A stretch of 64,000 bases of DNA, taken from contig JAGVVL010000013.1 in the NCBI GenBank assembly GCA_018287875.1, positions 1,798,001-1,862,000 on the forward strand, given 5' to 3'. Shown here piece by piece: positions 32,987-44,675 of the stretch; the first letter of the stretch is position 1; the number at the start of each line of letters is the position of its first letter. The DNA comes from Nigrospora sphaerica (taxonomy: Eukaryota > Ascomycota > Sordariomycetes > Amphisphaeriales > Apiosporaceae). Made by a program: the position numbers and the translations under genes. The notes beneath the pieces were generated by a model, which was not told the DNA's origin, did no database searches, and worked only from the letters and a program-made list of their open reading frames with translations.

Positions 32987-33396
32987 GGGGAGAGAGGATA
33001 TTATTATTATTATTCTTACACCTAGCGACCTATCAAGGCCATGAGGACCCCCTACGCATCTTAGCCTAGGAAAACCGTTCCGGGCTAACGTCCGGCCGGG
33101 TGAAAAACCTAGGTTCCGCTGCGTCGCACCGCACTTGTCTACTCTCTAGCCTGCCATACCGAGATCGGGCTCAGCGTGCCCGCTTCCTAGCTGATAAGCT
33201 GATTCGCAAGCTGGAACATGCCTAGCCTTCCCGAGCGGAGTAGCCATCTTGCGATAATCCCAGCTTTTCCTGGCGTGTCTAGCATCCTGTCTGTGTCGAT
33301 CGGCTCTCCTAGAGCTTGGACGAGATGCTCTCGTCTTTCTCTCTCCCTTGGGCAGAAAACGAGGATATGTCGGACGGTCTCCGGGGAGAGAGGATA
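32987..33396 (-). mobile_element. 5'-truncated LINE copy A with target-site duplication
   Basis: Element 33001-33382 (382 bases) lies between two copies of GGGGAGAGAGGATA (32987-33000 and 33383-33396). It is the 3' end of a Tad-like non-LTR retrotransposon in minus orientation: an ATT/AAT microsatellite tail on the left, then about 375 bases nearly identical to 52,54x-52,910 (one substitution noticed: CTCCTAG versus CTCTTAG). It encodes only the last part of the RT polyprotein, from ETVRHILVFCPRERE to the stop. Near identity points to recent retrotransposition. Confidence 0.85.
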
Positions 33397-33564
33397 AATG
33401 GAAGAGGGAATGCAGAAATATTTGTACCCATTTCTTCCGAGGGCAACTGGGCACATCATGAAGGCTGATAAGAACGCCACTGCCATTGCTTCTTCTTTTT
33501 AGCACAGTTAATACTGTTAGTAACGGGTCTTCCTGGTATTTCGTTATTGATTTTGAGGTGACTA

Positions 33565-35492
33565 AGCTCAAGCATCCCTTGGCGATACAGCTCCTTCGCG
33601 AGACACCGGTTTCAGGACCGTCTCGCGATGCTTCAAGTGAGGTTACTCCACGATATCTAGTCAACCAGTTGGCCTATAAGCATGGTGTTGAGCCCGTTCG
33701 AATCTTCTGTCTCCGTTCTTTCCAGTGAAGTTATTCCCATGGATCCTGAACGCCTAGAACTCATCTTGCAGGAGATCGCCGACGGCAAACCCATCAGAGA
33801 AGCCGCTAGGCAGTACCACCTCAACAAAGACTGGTTAGTCCGCCGCATCAAGGGTACGTTAACGCGCAAGGAGTATAACGCGACGAGGCAATCGTTGAGT
33901 CCATCTCAAGAGCAACTGCTTGTCGACTGGGTGTTGTTGCAGGCCAGGCTGGGCTGGGCGCCGCCTCACTCTCGTTTCCACTTCTTCGCCTTGACGGTCC
34001 ATCGCCAGTCTGGCGGCGAACACCTGGGTAAACACTGGCATGAGGCTTTTTTTTCGCGCCATCCTGAAGTCAAGTCAATTCGCTCCACGGGGATTGACTT
34101 CCTGCGCGTCAACGGTGCGACGCGCGCCAATATCGAGGAGTTCTTCGATCGTCTCGATGACCCAGGCCTTGCGGAGGTGTTGTAAGCCGATACCTACAAC
34201 GTCGACGAGATTGGCACGATGATAGGCCTTGGAGACAACCCCTTGGTCATCGGACCGTCTGCGGTGCGCAAGATATACACCATGGACCCTGGCAACCGCG
34301 AGTGGGTGACGATATTGAGTGTATCAGCGCTGACGGGCGCGTCTTGCCACCCTTGGTCATCTTCAAGGGCGTCTACGTTCAACAGCAGTGGTTTCAACAG
34401 CAATTCGACGCGCTAGACTTCACGAACTGGAAGTTCTGCGCCTCCGAAAAGGGCTGGACCAATAACGCAATAGGCCTGCAGTGGCTCACGGAGGTGTTCA
34501 TCCCCTTGACGGCTCCTGCCAACCCAGAGAGATGGCGACACCTTATTCTCGACGGCCATGGCAGCCACGCCGACGATGCCTTCATGCTGGCCTGTCTGGA
34601 AGCCAAAATCCGGCTAGACTTCCTCCCAGCGCACACCTCACACGTCCTCCAACCGCTGGACCTAGGGTCCTTTTCGGTGTTGAAGACCATCTATCGAAAA
34701 ACCTTGCGATAGGCCTGCGCATCAAGCCTCACAATGGCTCCAGGCAAGCCAGAGTTCCTACAGGCCTGGAAATTAGCTCGCAAGGTGGCCTTCACGCCTG
34801 CCAATTGCGCCTCAGGCTGGAGAGCCACCGGAATCTTCCCAAGGGACCGCAACAAGGCGCTGAATAACAGGTTGGCGAGACAGCGTGACCAAGACCGTCC
34901 GGAGAGGCCTTCAACACCAGAAAGAAGGCCTCCAGAGATGGATACGTTAGCTGCGATAACTGCAGTGACTTTCCAGACCCCTAAGACCTCACGCCAATTA
35001 ACCAACATCGTCAGGGACTTGCGTGGCCTTAACGTGGCGTACACCACACCAACCTTCCGGTTTTTGACGCGCAAGCTCTGCAAGGCCCTTGACGATAGTT
35101 GCATGCAGATCTCCACACTCAAGGTCGAACGAGACCAACTGGCTGCTGCGCTGGAACGCCAAAAGCCTCAAAAACGGCGCCGCGTGAACGCTTCGGCGCA
35201 GGACTGGTTTGTAACTATTCAGGACGTCAAAAGAGTCAAGAGGGAGATGGGGGTCTTACCTGATGAGCCTAACCTTGACTCCGACGGAGAAGGATGGGTA
35301 GACCTTGAGGATTTTGAAGAAGAAACCGTTAGTGAGGCAGAGGAGTGTATCGTCGTCTCTTGACTTAAATAACTAGGTTCCAGATAGCCTGGTTGAGGAG
35401 ATATCCGTCTTTTCGGTGGCCGAAGGCATCGTGAGACACCCCTGAAACCGGTGTCTCGCGAAGGGGCTGTATCGCCAAGGGATGCTTGAGCT
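33565..35492 (+). mobile_element. Fot1/pogo-type DNA transposon, inactivated
   Basis: 1,928 bases bounded by TA dinucleotides (33563-33564, 35493-35494). The terminal inverted repeats are at least 50 bases: both ends start AGCTCAAGCATCCCTTGGCG and continue through the CTTCGCGAGACACCGG block with few mismatches. The length is close to that of classic Fot1-type elements. The single transposase gene inside is broken (see next entry), so this copy could move only if supplied with transposase. Confidence 0.88.
33739..35363 (+). pseudogene. Fot1/pogo transposase (HTH-CENPB, DDE_1), broken
   Basis: N-terminal Psq-type helix-turn-helix (LELILQEIADGKPIREAARQ), a Tc5/CENP-B-type DNA-binding domain (GEHLGKHWHEAFFSRHPEVK), then a DDE_1 catalytic domain: first Asp in YNVDEIG, second in LILDGHGSH, third in HVLQPLDLGSFS. 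The C-terminal region has a charged coiled-coil-like end (LKVERDQLAAALERQ) and an acidic tail. Breaks: an in-frame TAA at 34183-34185, a one-base frame change near 34316 (between REWVTI and the CISADGRVLPPLVIFKG segment), and TAG at 34710-34712. Both stops could come from C-to-T change of CAA and CAG, as repeat-induced point mutation would produce. Confidence 0.85.
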
Positions 35493-35494
35493 TA

Positions 35495-36329
35495 CCGTAA
35501 ATATCATTGTTATCTTCACCGCGGTAAATACTACTGGTGCTCGTTCTTTAGTAGTATTAAGTTACTAATTTTAGAGTGATCATCGTGACTATCTTTTCCC
35601 AGCGATATGCGGCTGCCGGCTCTATTGATACGAATACTTGGGTTTATTCACTGTATGGGATTGGATGATCGTGGGGGAATGGCTGGTTTGACCGGAAGCG
35701 GTGTTTCCGACTAAATGTTCGTTTATTTCGACTGTGCGGGCCATAAGGGTACCATAACCATAGCAGGGAAAATGGGACTTTCGCACGCTCGTATAATATC
35801 GTCAACTTCGTGGGAGCCTCGTACACATATCTTGAGCGTGCACCTCACACACCTCGTGGCTCTCAAGATATTGTGGGATAAGGGGTATAAAGTTGCGTAA
35901 GGTTAGTATAATAGTCTCGGGCTATTGTTAAGGCGGCGGCTTAGAGTTGAGCCATGAGGTTATCCATATGGTGTACGTCCTCGAAATGAGAATGGAATTA
36001 ATGTAGTTATGGTAAAATATGGAAGCGTGGCCGGGAAGTACTTAAACGTGACCGGAGAGTACCCAAATGCGCCGCCTGGTTGGAAGGGACAAATTTTCAA
36101 TCGTTTGACGCGCCAATTTAGCCTTTCTGCAGGTAAGATAGACCGCTGCTTGTCATGGGTACTTCTGGAGCCTCTGCTTTGTTTCGCAGTACTTTCTGGT
36201 GAAGATATCGATACTTTTAAGTAAAGCACCCTGTGCTTCACGGATGTAGAAAGACGCGGCCACGCCCTCTACCACTGCGAGGCCCGTGATATTCTTGTTG
36301 TTGCAGCAGTTCCTGATCTAGCAGTTTAT
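35495..36329. other. AT-rich intergenic
   Basis: No gene supported; short open frames only. Confidence 0.5.
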
Positions 36330-36520
36330 GTTCTAGCAGTGAGTGTTGTCGCCGTTAGAGTTGAAGCGGTTGGTTTTGCAGCTGTTGGTGTTGAAGTAGC
36401 AGTTGTTGTTGCAGCTGTTGTTGTTGCAGCTGTTGTTGTTGCAGCTGTTGGTGTTGCAGCAATTGATGTTGCAGCAATTGATGTTGCAGCAGTTGATATT
36501 AGAGTGGTCGGTGCTTTACT
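36330..36520 (+). repeat. Imperfect GTTGTTGCAGCT mini/microsatellite
   Basis: Roughly 190 bases built on trinucleotides GTT, GCA and GCT, cleanest at about 36395-36500 where the 12-base unit GTTGTTGCAGCT repeats. A short open frame through it would encode Val/Ala repeats and is not taken as a gene. Confidence 0.75.
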
Positions 36521-39150
36521 TAATAGTAGTTAATGTTTTCATGGTTCTAGGCGAGCTGCCATCTACATTGCAAAGGGCATAGACGTAATGTTTCGCTAAT
36601 AGATGAGGACTAACCACAATAGCGGGACTGCCGAGCTTCATCTTAGAGTAGACACTCGAGAGATATCATACCTTTCCTCTGCTTATGAAAAGGTCCACGA
36701 GAATCATTAGAGCCTTTAATGCTAAGGCGCAGCACTTCAAAATTCTTGATTGTGCCTGTGCGGTGCTGTGAGAGATTCTGCTCCTAGCCTCAGTTACCTC
36801 AGCATTTTAAAAGACGGTTAGGCCCGATAAAGCTAATCCTTATTATTGACGGTGATTGATTCAGGGAAACGGATGGGCAGAACTTGTCCTATAATGTCAT
36901 GAGTGTTTGTTGACTAATTCCCCCCGTTTTCTCGGTTTATTTGTATATGTATGTAATGAGAATTGTATCTATAACAATATATGGTATCTAAGAGGTCGAA
37001 AGTGTTTATCCCATGTATTACTGTGCTTTTCTATTCCAAGCTGCCGATGCAAATCTAAGTGTATAGAAGCGTTAGGTGATTTCGGATGTCGTACGTGGCG
37101 TGAATCGGATGTCGCCCGAGTTATAATTGTTCAGTCATGGTTCAGCATCGATACCACAGCTCTTCCGTATTAGCTCGATACGGCCAAGATCTCCGGCGAC
37201 ACGGAATAGACAGCTAGAGCATGAGCAAAATACAAGGCACAGCGTTTGTAATTAAATCCAGCATAGACACCTACCAGGCACTCACGCCAAAGGTTTGCAA
37301 TCAAGCAACAGTTTATGACATGGATCCAATCATCGGAAAGCTCGCCCCCCCCCGGCGCGCGTAGCAGTGGTCGTCGCTCTGTACGAGATCCGGACTCTGG
37401 ACATGCTGTTGGGTGTTGCGGGATGGCTGTGCATTTCGGCGCGTCATTGCAGACTGGTGGTGTCTTTGACAGAGTACATTGTTGGACAAAGGAGCTTATA
37501 CTCTGTATGTGGGACCATACATTGTACGTGAGTCGGTTCACAAAGCCCATCTGGAACATAATCCGGGCAAATAATAAGAAAGCGGTGGAGCCACCCACGT
37601 TCACAAAGCCACATCCAACGCTGTTGAAGAGCCGCACCTTCACCGCCAGGACTGCCCCCTGTGCCAAACCTGCTGTTCTCTCATGAGTCCTTGGGTCCTA
37701 TGTGTGTTACATGCAGCTTCCCCTGCTTTCTGGTACCGCAAACAGCGGGGTCGAGGGCCTCCGACCCTTCTTATGACCGCCCAAGGCGCCTCTCTCCGTC
37801 TCACCACGCGCTTACAGACACAGTAATCTCCCAGACTTCCTCGGGGCCTTTCTTCTGACCAATCCTCATTCTCTCCGCCTCTGCCTCTCCTGACACCAGT
37901 CTCGCCTACCATGCCCTCCCATCCTTTCCCACTCCACAAGCATCTCCACCAGGGACCCGGGCTTCCGCTTTCTATACGAGTCGCCGGCCCTCAAGCCACT
38001 GCCGACGACATACTCGACGTCAAGCGCCGCGCGCCAGACTTCTGTCACTGCCCGGCTTGAGGCGCAATCGCAAATACACACAGACCAGGTGTACATTCGT
38101 GGCTCCTTGTGGGTGCACTATGCCCGACTCACTGGCCGCGTAGAGCTGAATGCGAGTAAGTATCACTTAAAACCAACCGTCCCATGTCGAATGTTCAGTC
38201 GCCTTGTACGTGTGTTTGCTGAAGGGCGCTGAAGCAAAGTGGTCTGTTAGGTCAATATCCTTGGTAATCAAGTCAGTCCCCGGTATTTGACGAGTTGGCA
38301 GCGAGAGGAGTTGGGGTCAGACTTCGATTCGCCGCTACCGCTATGTTTTTAGCATTTTGTTCTTGTCCTTGAAACGTTTCATGTTCTGGTTGTTAAGCCA
38401 TGGTCAACACCTTGGGTGTCGTGCCTCGAGAATTATCGGAAGAAATGTAAGCGTCGGTTAAGTGCACCGCTGATGTTAATGCCCGGGGAAAGCCACACGT
38501 AGGCATGTAAGCGTCGCGGCGGGCTCATAACAGCCTTTTTTCCGTCCACAAATTCTCGCATGGAGGAGGAGCAACACGTGGCGTGTAGCTGGTTCAGCTG
38601 ACAGCTAGAGATCGCTCGGGAGGATTCGCTAACGCTCACTAGTGAACCACTTGCTTCGCCCGTTCACCGGCAGCCTCTTCCAGTTTACCAACTAGGGTCG
38701 GCTACTCCTCGCCCACAGGTGCGCCTCGGTCGCCCCCCCTTGGCGAGACATGGAAAGGAGCGTGCCACATGGCTGGGTATGGACGGTGAAGCGAGGTTGC
38801 AACCCGGCGCCGAGCAAATAAGCAATACCTTGAGGTTCCAGCCGTGACGGCCATTGTCGGTCTTGGCTGCGCCACGGTAAGCTGACCTGCCATTGGCGGA
38901 AACATGTAGCACTGCGCCGGTTCAGGATCGGTTCCGGAGGCATAAAATCACGGCTTCGGCTCCATGTGTATGGTGATTCCACCGCAAAACGGAGAGGTTG
39001 AGTCCGTGGCTCTGTCGAGCACCATTCGAGGTGATACATCCAGTCATCGGCAGACACCGCCGATACAAGTGGATGAAGAATATGCCGCAACAGCAAAAGG
39101 TTAGTAAGACGGGTGGCGGCCACTTGGGCCCCTTGGGTGACACTGGCTTG
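36521..39150. other. Gene-free stretch, partly AT-rich
   Basis: Contains the decayed tRNA-Leu 3' half near 37068-37122. A minus-strand open frame of 165 codons at 37170-37667 has no recognised motif and is left uncalled. GC content rises again from about 37.6 kb. Confidence 0.45.
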
Positions 39151-39156
39151 TATAAA
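39151..39156 (+). promoter_or_regulatory. TATA box, GH62 gene
   Basis: TATAAA 93-98 bases before the start codon at 39249, good position for a strongly induced secreted enzyme. Confidence 0.55.
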
Positions 39157-39248
39157 GCCGGCCGGTGTCCCTTTCATCTGTTGGAGGCAAGCACTCGGTG
39201 CACTCTCGCTGTCGATCCCTATCCTCCTCAGCAGCAAGCCGCCACGCC

Positions 39249-40262
39249 ATGAGACTCATCGAGATCAGCATCAGCCCGCTGTCGGCCGCCGTGGCGCTGC
39301 TGGCCTCGGCGGCTACCGTATCGGCGCAGGCGTGCGATTTGCCGTCGTCGTACCGCTGGACATCAAGCGGTCAGCTGGCCGACCCGAAAGTGGGCTGGGA
39401 GGCGCTCGAGGACTTCACCGTGGCGCCCTATAACGGCCAGCAACTCGTGTACGCAACGACACATGACAGGTATTCGAACTGGAGCACGATGGCCTTCTCG
39501 CCCGTCTCGTCGCTCTCGCAACTCGACCTGGCCACGCAGACGGGTATGGACGAGGCCGCCGTGGCGCCCACGCTTTTCTACTTTGCACCTAAGAGCATTT
39601 GGATCCTGACGCATCAATGGGGCCCCACGCCGTTCTCGTATCGCACGTCGAGCGACCCGACCAAGGTTAACGGGTGGTCCGCACAGCAACCACTATTCAC
39701 GGGCGGCATCACGGGATCCAGCACGGGGCCGATAGACCAGACGGTCATCGGTGACAGTGAGAACATGTACCTCTTCTTCTGCGGAGACAACGGCAAGGTC
39801 TACCGGGCAAGCATGCCCATCAGCGACTTTCCGGGCAACTTCGGGTCGGCGTCGACGGTGGTGATGAGTGATCGGTCGTCCAACCTCTTCGAGTCGGTGC
39901 AGGTGTACACGCTGAAAGGGCAGCAGAAGTACCTCATGATCGTCGAGGCGTTTGGGGCGCAGGGGCGGTACCTTCGGTCATTCACAGCGACGAGCCTGGG
40001 CGGGTCGTGGACGCCAAACGCGGCGACTCCAGAGAACGCGTTCGCGTCCAAGAGCAACAGCGGCGTGACATGGACCAACGACATTAGCCACGGCGAGCTG
40101 GTGCGTGACAGCAACGACCAGACTTTCACCATCGACCCGTGCAAGCCGCTGCAGCTGCTGTACCAGGGCCGTGATCCCAAACCGGGCGACGTCTTTAATG
40201 TGTATAAATACGCCCCGGCGCTGCTGACGCAGTCGAACGTTGGCAGCCCCATCAACGCGTGA
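39249..40262 (+). CDS. GH62 alpha-L-arabinofuranosidase, secreted
   Basis: Single exon, 337 aa. Signal peptide about 1-26 (cleaved after VSA). The rest is one GH62 five-bladed beta-propeller with no carbohydrate-binding module. It removes alpha-1,2/1,3-linked L-arabinose side chains from arabinoxylan by inversion. The three conserved acids can be placed: Asp55 in ALEDFTV (base), Asp163 in TGPIDQT (pKa modulator) and Glu215 in NLFESVQV (acid). Other hallmarks: [66 protein letters not shown] and [12 protein letters not shown]. Cys29 and Cys323 (region [12 protein letters not shown]) probably correspond to the usual disulfide. Start chosen at MRLIEIS because it begins the signal peptide. It is isolated from other wall-degrading genes here. 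Confidence 0.95.
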   Translation: MRLIEISISPLSAAVALLASAATVSAQACDLPSSYRWTSSGQLADPKVGWEALEDFTVAPYNGQQLVYATTHDRYSNWSTMAFSPVSSLSQLDLATQTGMDEAAVAPTLFYFAPKSIWILTHQWGPTPFSYRTSSDPTKVNGWSAQQPLFTGGITGSSTGPIDQTVIGDSENMYLFFCGDNGKVYRASMPISDFPGNFGSASTVVMSDRSSNLFESVQVYTLKGQQKYLMIVEAFGAQGRYLRSFTATSLGGSWTPNAATPENAFASKSNSGVTWTNDISHGELVRDSNDQTFTIDPCKPLQLLYQGRDPKPGDVFNVYKYAPALLTQSNVGSPINA

Positions 40263-41306
40263 AGTCACCTGTTATCACCACGAGCGGCGGCGAACCGAAC
40301 TCGTCTCCCCGACGACGGGTCGATGCCGGGGAAGACGAGGTGAGCTCCCTCGCGGTTGTCTGCCGCCCAGTGGGATAACGAGCGGCCGGGCCTGTCGTGA
40401 TTGCGAGCCGGGTGGGCATCGTGTTGGTTGTGCTATTAATACAGCCGGATCTACCCGCGCGTATCGTGGGCCAGGCGGGGTCATTTCCCGTCAAGGGCAT
40501 CGAAGGACGTGGAAGATATCGGAGTGGATGAATGTTGACGTGCCGATGGTGGGTCCGGGACGGGGACGCCGCACCTGGAACCTGGGAAAAGAAAGAAACG
40601 GAGGCATCGGGAAAGAGAGGTAGCAATTGGGTGGTTGCCAATCTACTCGTCAAGTCCTTCCCTGGCTGATTTGATCTCTACTGTTTATGTCGCCGGCTGA
40701 GGCTGATTGATGGTCGGCTGACTGACTCATGGCAGCTGCTGGATTCGATGGATCCGCAGGCCAGCTGATCCATTTAGATCTACCGGACCGTGCGTTGGCC
40801 GGCTTTTTTTCGGGCAGGCGCTTTTCCCCGCCGACACCTCCGTTCTTCTTGTAGTCTCGTCGTCTGATGGATGGCGTCTCGTGTGTGTCCCGATGGGTTG
40901 ACCGCCTTGTTCTTCTGTTCGTCTTCTTCTCGGGTGCCGCGTCTCACGGCACGCGCGGTCTCGACCGCTGGGCTGCAGTGCCGGTTTGCCGGAATACAGT
41001 GGATCGTCGCGCTTGGCTTTTGCCATAAGCTGTGCCTCTGTTTGGCCTGACGCGCAAGCAAACCCCCCCCCCAACGGAGTCATGATGGGGATTTTTCTGC
41101 CCCTCGTTCCCTCCATCGCCAGTGCGTGCTGGTGCTGCCGCTGATGCTGCCCCCACCAAAGAAATCGGGGCAAGTGCCCGGCGGCTGTGTCGTCCCCTCG
41201 GCCTTTGCGACAGCGATGGGCACGAGCGGCTGCTGCTTCTTCCCTCGCTAACAAACCACAACACCAACCACCACCATCGTTACGCCCCTCCAGACGCGCA
41301 CCCACC
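40263..41306 (+). other. Intergenic: promoter side of HET-C
   Basis: Pyrimidine-rich CAACCACC-type leader just before the HET-C start. No gene found. Confidence 0.5.
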
Positions 41307-43868
41307 ATGGATTCGCGATCCCCCTTCTGGCTGGTCGGCCTCCTCATGGTCGTCTGGCTGGCCACGCCCGCCCTCGCTTTCGGCGCCGGCAACATCAGCA
41401 GCAGCTCGCCCATCGAGGGCGTCAACTGGCGTCACGGCGACATCGAGGACGCCCTGCTGGGCATCCTCATGGCCCGCGCCATCAATCGCAAGGGCAAGAA
41501 CTTCAACAAGGTCATGGTCGCGCGCGTCTACTTCGGCAACTGGCTACGCGACTACTCGCAGGCCGTCGACCTCGGCACCGTCAAGAGCGTCTCGTACGAG
41601 GCCATCCGCCTCGTCGTCGCCATCCTCGGCTTCATGAACTTCGGCTTCGGCTCCAAGGAGTTCGAGGTCACGCCCGAGCGCCTTGGCTGTTACCGCCCCG
41701 AGGAGCACATCGACAACCCCAAGGGCTACGGCGGCGACCTCGACCCGCGCGACTACTACCACAAGTTGCGCGGCCCTGTCGACGAGGAGACGGAGCTGGC
41801 CGTCGACCGGCGCACCGGCATGCTCAACTACATCGCCAACGAGCGTGTCGGCATCGACACCTCGGCCGGCCTCCTGCGCAAGTTGCTGCGCGACTGCATC
41901 GACCTGGGCCGCCAGCACGCCCGCGAAAGCAACGACGACGCCCTGTACGAGTCAATGCGCCTCATGGGCACCGCCCTGCACTGCCTCGAGGACTTCTTCG
42001 CCCACAGCAACTACATCGAGCTGGCCCTGATCGAGATGGGCGAGCGTGACGTCTTCCCCCACGTCGGTCGTGACGTGCGCATCGAGCTGCGCCATGTCGA
42101 CGACGAAGTCTACCCCATCGTCACCGGCACCTTTGGCGAGGTCGACTTCCTGCACTCGGTCGCCGGCGAGGCCTCGGACAAGCTGGCCCAGAACGAGATG
42201 CTCGAGCTCAAGGAACACCTCGAGTACGGCGGCCAGAACCAGGACGTCAGCCTGCTGCGCAACCTGCTGGCCCTCCTCCCCGACTCGCTATTCGGCGGCG
42301 AGAGCCAGTCCAACAAGGTCGAGGAGATCCAGGAGAACACCACGGCCGCCAAGATGGACAACCTGCAGGTCCAGGCCCAGCGCGAGCCCGAGGAGATCAC
42401 CATCTGGGTCAACAAGATCTTCCAGCAGATCATTCCCATCATCGAGTGGCATGACCGCATCATGAAGATCATTGCCGACGCCCTGCCGCGCATACCCATC
42501 CTGCCTAAGATCATCGAGCAGCTCGAGGACCAGCTCAATGCCTTTGTCACCGCCCAGGTCGCTCCTTTCGTCATTCCCGTCATCATGCAGATCCAAAACG
42601 AGATGTCGGCCGGCTCCGAGACCATCATCCAGAGCAGCAAGGACGACCAGCACCGCGTCTTCAACGACGACAGCTCCTCGAACCCGACACACTCGATGCT
42701 TTCCAAGGATCATTTCACCAACGTAAGCTGCTCCTTTGGCCTCCCCCTCCTCCCCGCGTGTCGCGTGATGGCCCTCTAACTTCTTTTCCCCCATCGCCCC
42801 GGCTAGCTTCTCAACGAACCCGCCGGCAAGACGGCCGCCGTCATGGTCAAGTGGGTGGTACCACAGCTCATGGAGGCCATCGATGACGAGGAGATCGACG
42901 CGGACCGGACCATCGACCGCATCATCCGTGGCGTGCTGCACCACCCGGCGCAGCGCCACCGCGGCCATGGCGGCGCGTCTGAGGGACGGGAGCTCTTCTT
43001 CCGCTCCGTCGAGGACTGGTGGAACGGCATGCCCGAACAGCAGCGCGACGACTACCGACAGCGACTGTCGCGCGAGGGTGTGCAAGCGGGCGATAACCAC
43101 AAGCCGGGCGAATACGACACGGGCCACGGCCACGGCTGCAGCGGCAAGCTGGAGCAGCACGGCATGGGGGGCAAGAAGAAGAAGAAGGAGGAGTGGGACG
43201 ACAAGATCGCCACGGCCGCCGCCAACGCCATCGTCGGCGGCGTCACCAAGACCTTTTCCGACCTGGTGCCTCAGGGCCTGTCGAGCCCCGACCCCAACAA
43301 GTCGGTCGACCTGTTTGGCGCCGCCACGTCCTTCCTGGGCGACCTCTTAGGCAAGAAAGACAAGGACAGGGACAACAACGATCAGGGAGCGCCCTCATCG
43401 CCCACCGACGACCTGGCCTATGGCCGCGACTACGGCCGCGACTACGAGCGCCGCGGCTACAAAAGTCGCCGCGACTACGAAGAGCGTCGCGACTACGACG
43501 ATCACCGAGGCTCGGACAGCGGTTCAGACCATCACCATCACCACCGCCACTCCTCGTCGCACTACGACGGCAGTGAGGCTGCTTCCTACATGAGCGGCGG
43601 CGGCAACCCGCCGTACCCCGATAACGGCGGCTACAGCGGCGAAAGCTCCAGCTACTACCAGGGCGGTGGCGGCTACCCCGGTGGCTACCCCGGCAGCCAA
43701 TCGGGTGGCTATCCCGGATACGACGCCAGTCAGAGCGGCGGAGGCTACGGCGGCTACCCGCCACAGCAAGGGGAATACGGCTACCCGCCGCCGCAGGGCG
43801 GTTACGGCGGGTACCCCCCGAGCGGCGGAGGCGGCTACAATGACTTTTACGAGCAGCGACGGTACTAA
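41307..43868 (+). CDS. het-c: Heterokaryon incompatibility protein HET-C
   Basis: Exons 41307-42722 and 42807-43868; intron 42723-42806; 825 aa. Signal peptide about 1-24 (LLMVVWLATPALA). A long conserved region, about 30-480, begins FGAGNISSSSPIEGVNWRHG and contains ALLGILMARAINRKGKNF, VYFGNWLRDYSQAVD, NYIANERVGIDTSA, and ALHCLEDFFAHSNYIELALIEMG. This is the het-c family, which governs vegetative self/non-self recognition in Neurospora when alleles differ. A variable, Gln/Asn/Asp-rich segment (about 335-480) is where allele-specific differences would be expected. The C-terminus is Lys-rich (GGKKKKKEEW), then Arg/Tyr/Asp repeats, a His run and a Gly/Tyr/Pro-rich tail with GGYPG repeats. No break is visible. 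Start at MDSRSPFW is supported by the signal peptide. Confidence 0.93.
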
Positions 43869-44675
43869 AGCGGCAACTGGAAAGATCTGGCCTGTCGACG
43901 CATGGATGACTGGATAGGCGTGCCGACGGGCACCCTGCCTTGCTGCGCCCCCCCCGCGCGCGCTCTAATGTCCGCACACGGCCTTGATGAGAACATGCCT
44001 GGCAGGTCCCGTGCGAGGGAGGGGCAGGCAGATTGGGTGTACCCTCTCCGCCCTGAGACTTACTCCGAGCGCCGGGACGTGCCGAGATGAAGTAGACGAC
44101 GATATGACAGGCCCCAGCGGGATAGATAGATTGTCGTGTAGACCAGTCACGCGCCATAGACGTACTCCATTGGATCGGCTGCGCTTCGCCCCGTTATCAA
44201 CTCACAAGAAAGGCCTTGGCTTCCGGTTCGTCCCATATATCGGACGCCGCCGGGCCTCGATGGTACGCGCCAGGTATTTCTTGGCTAAGAGGGCGGCGAA
44301 TAACCTTGACGTCAGCGTTGGACTTGTGCTACCAATCCACTTAGCTAATAACATTGTGTCGACGGCGATCGAGTGGACCTACTGTGGCGCTGGGCTGTTG
44401 GTGAGGGGTGGTGAGTAAGGGACCGTTGCACGGCAGCCTTGGTGCGTCCAGGACCACCCCTACTGTCTGCTGAAACATGGTCACAGGTGCCTCAAGATGA
44501 CCGCCCGTGCTCCTTGACCAACGGAAGATGCGTGTGAATGGAGGGGATGTCTGTTTACTAGAGTGTCATGATCTAGGGATGCTCATTTCCGCCACTGGAA
44601 GGGCTTGGCTACCCAACCTCGAGGAACTCAAGTCCGCACCGCGCCTCCCTTCTAGTACAGTTCCGTTTGTGGCGC
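43869..44675. other. Convergent intergenic region
   Basis: Downstream of HET-C (plus) and of the GMC oxidoreductase (minus). No gene seen. Confidence 0.55.

Noticed and set aside
36009..36224. Short plus-strand frame of 71 codons
   Set aside because: No conserved feature, AT-rich surroundings, likely chance.
29500..37100. CRISPR-like array in the tandem repeats
   Set aside because: Nuclear fungal DNA; repeat units are degenerate and there are no regular unique spacers.
37170..37667. 165-codon minus-strand open frame
   Set aside because: Lies in gene-poor DNA, no recognised motif and no supporting splice or start context.
38692..39237. 181-codon minus-strand frame
   Set aside because: Overlaps the GH62 promoter and has no family similarity.
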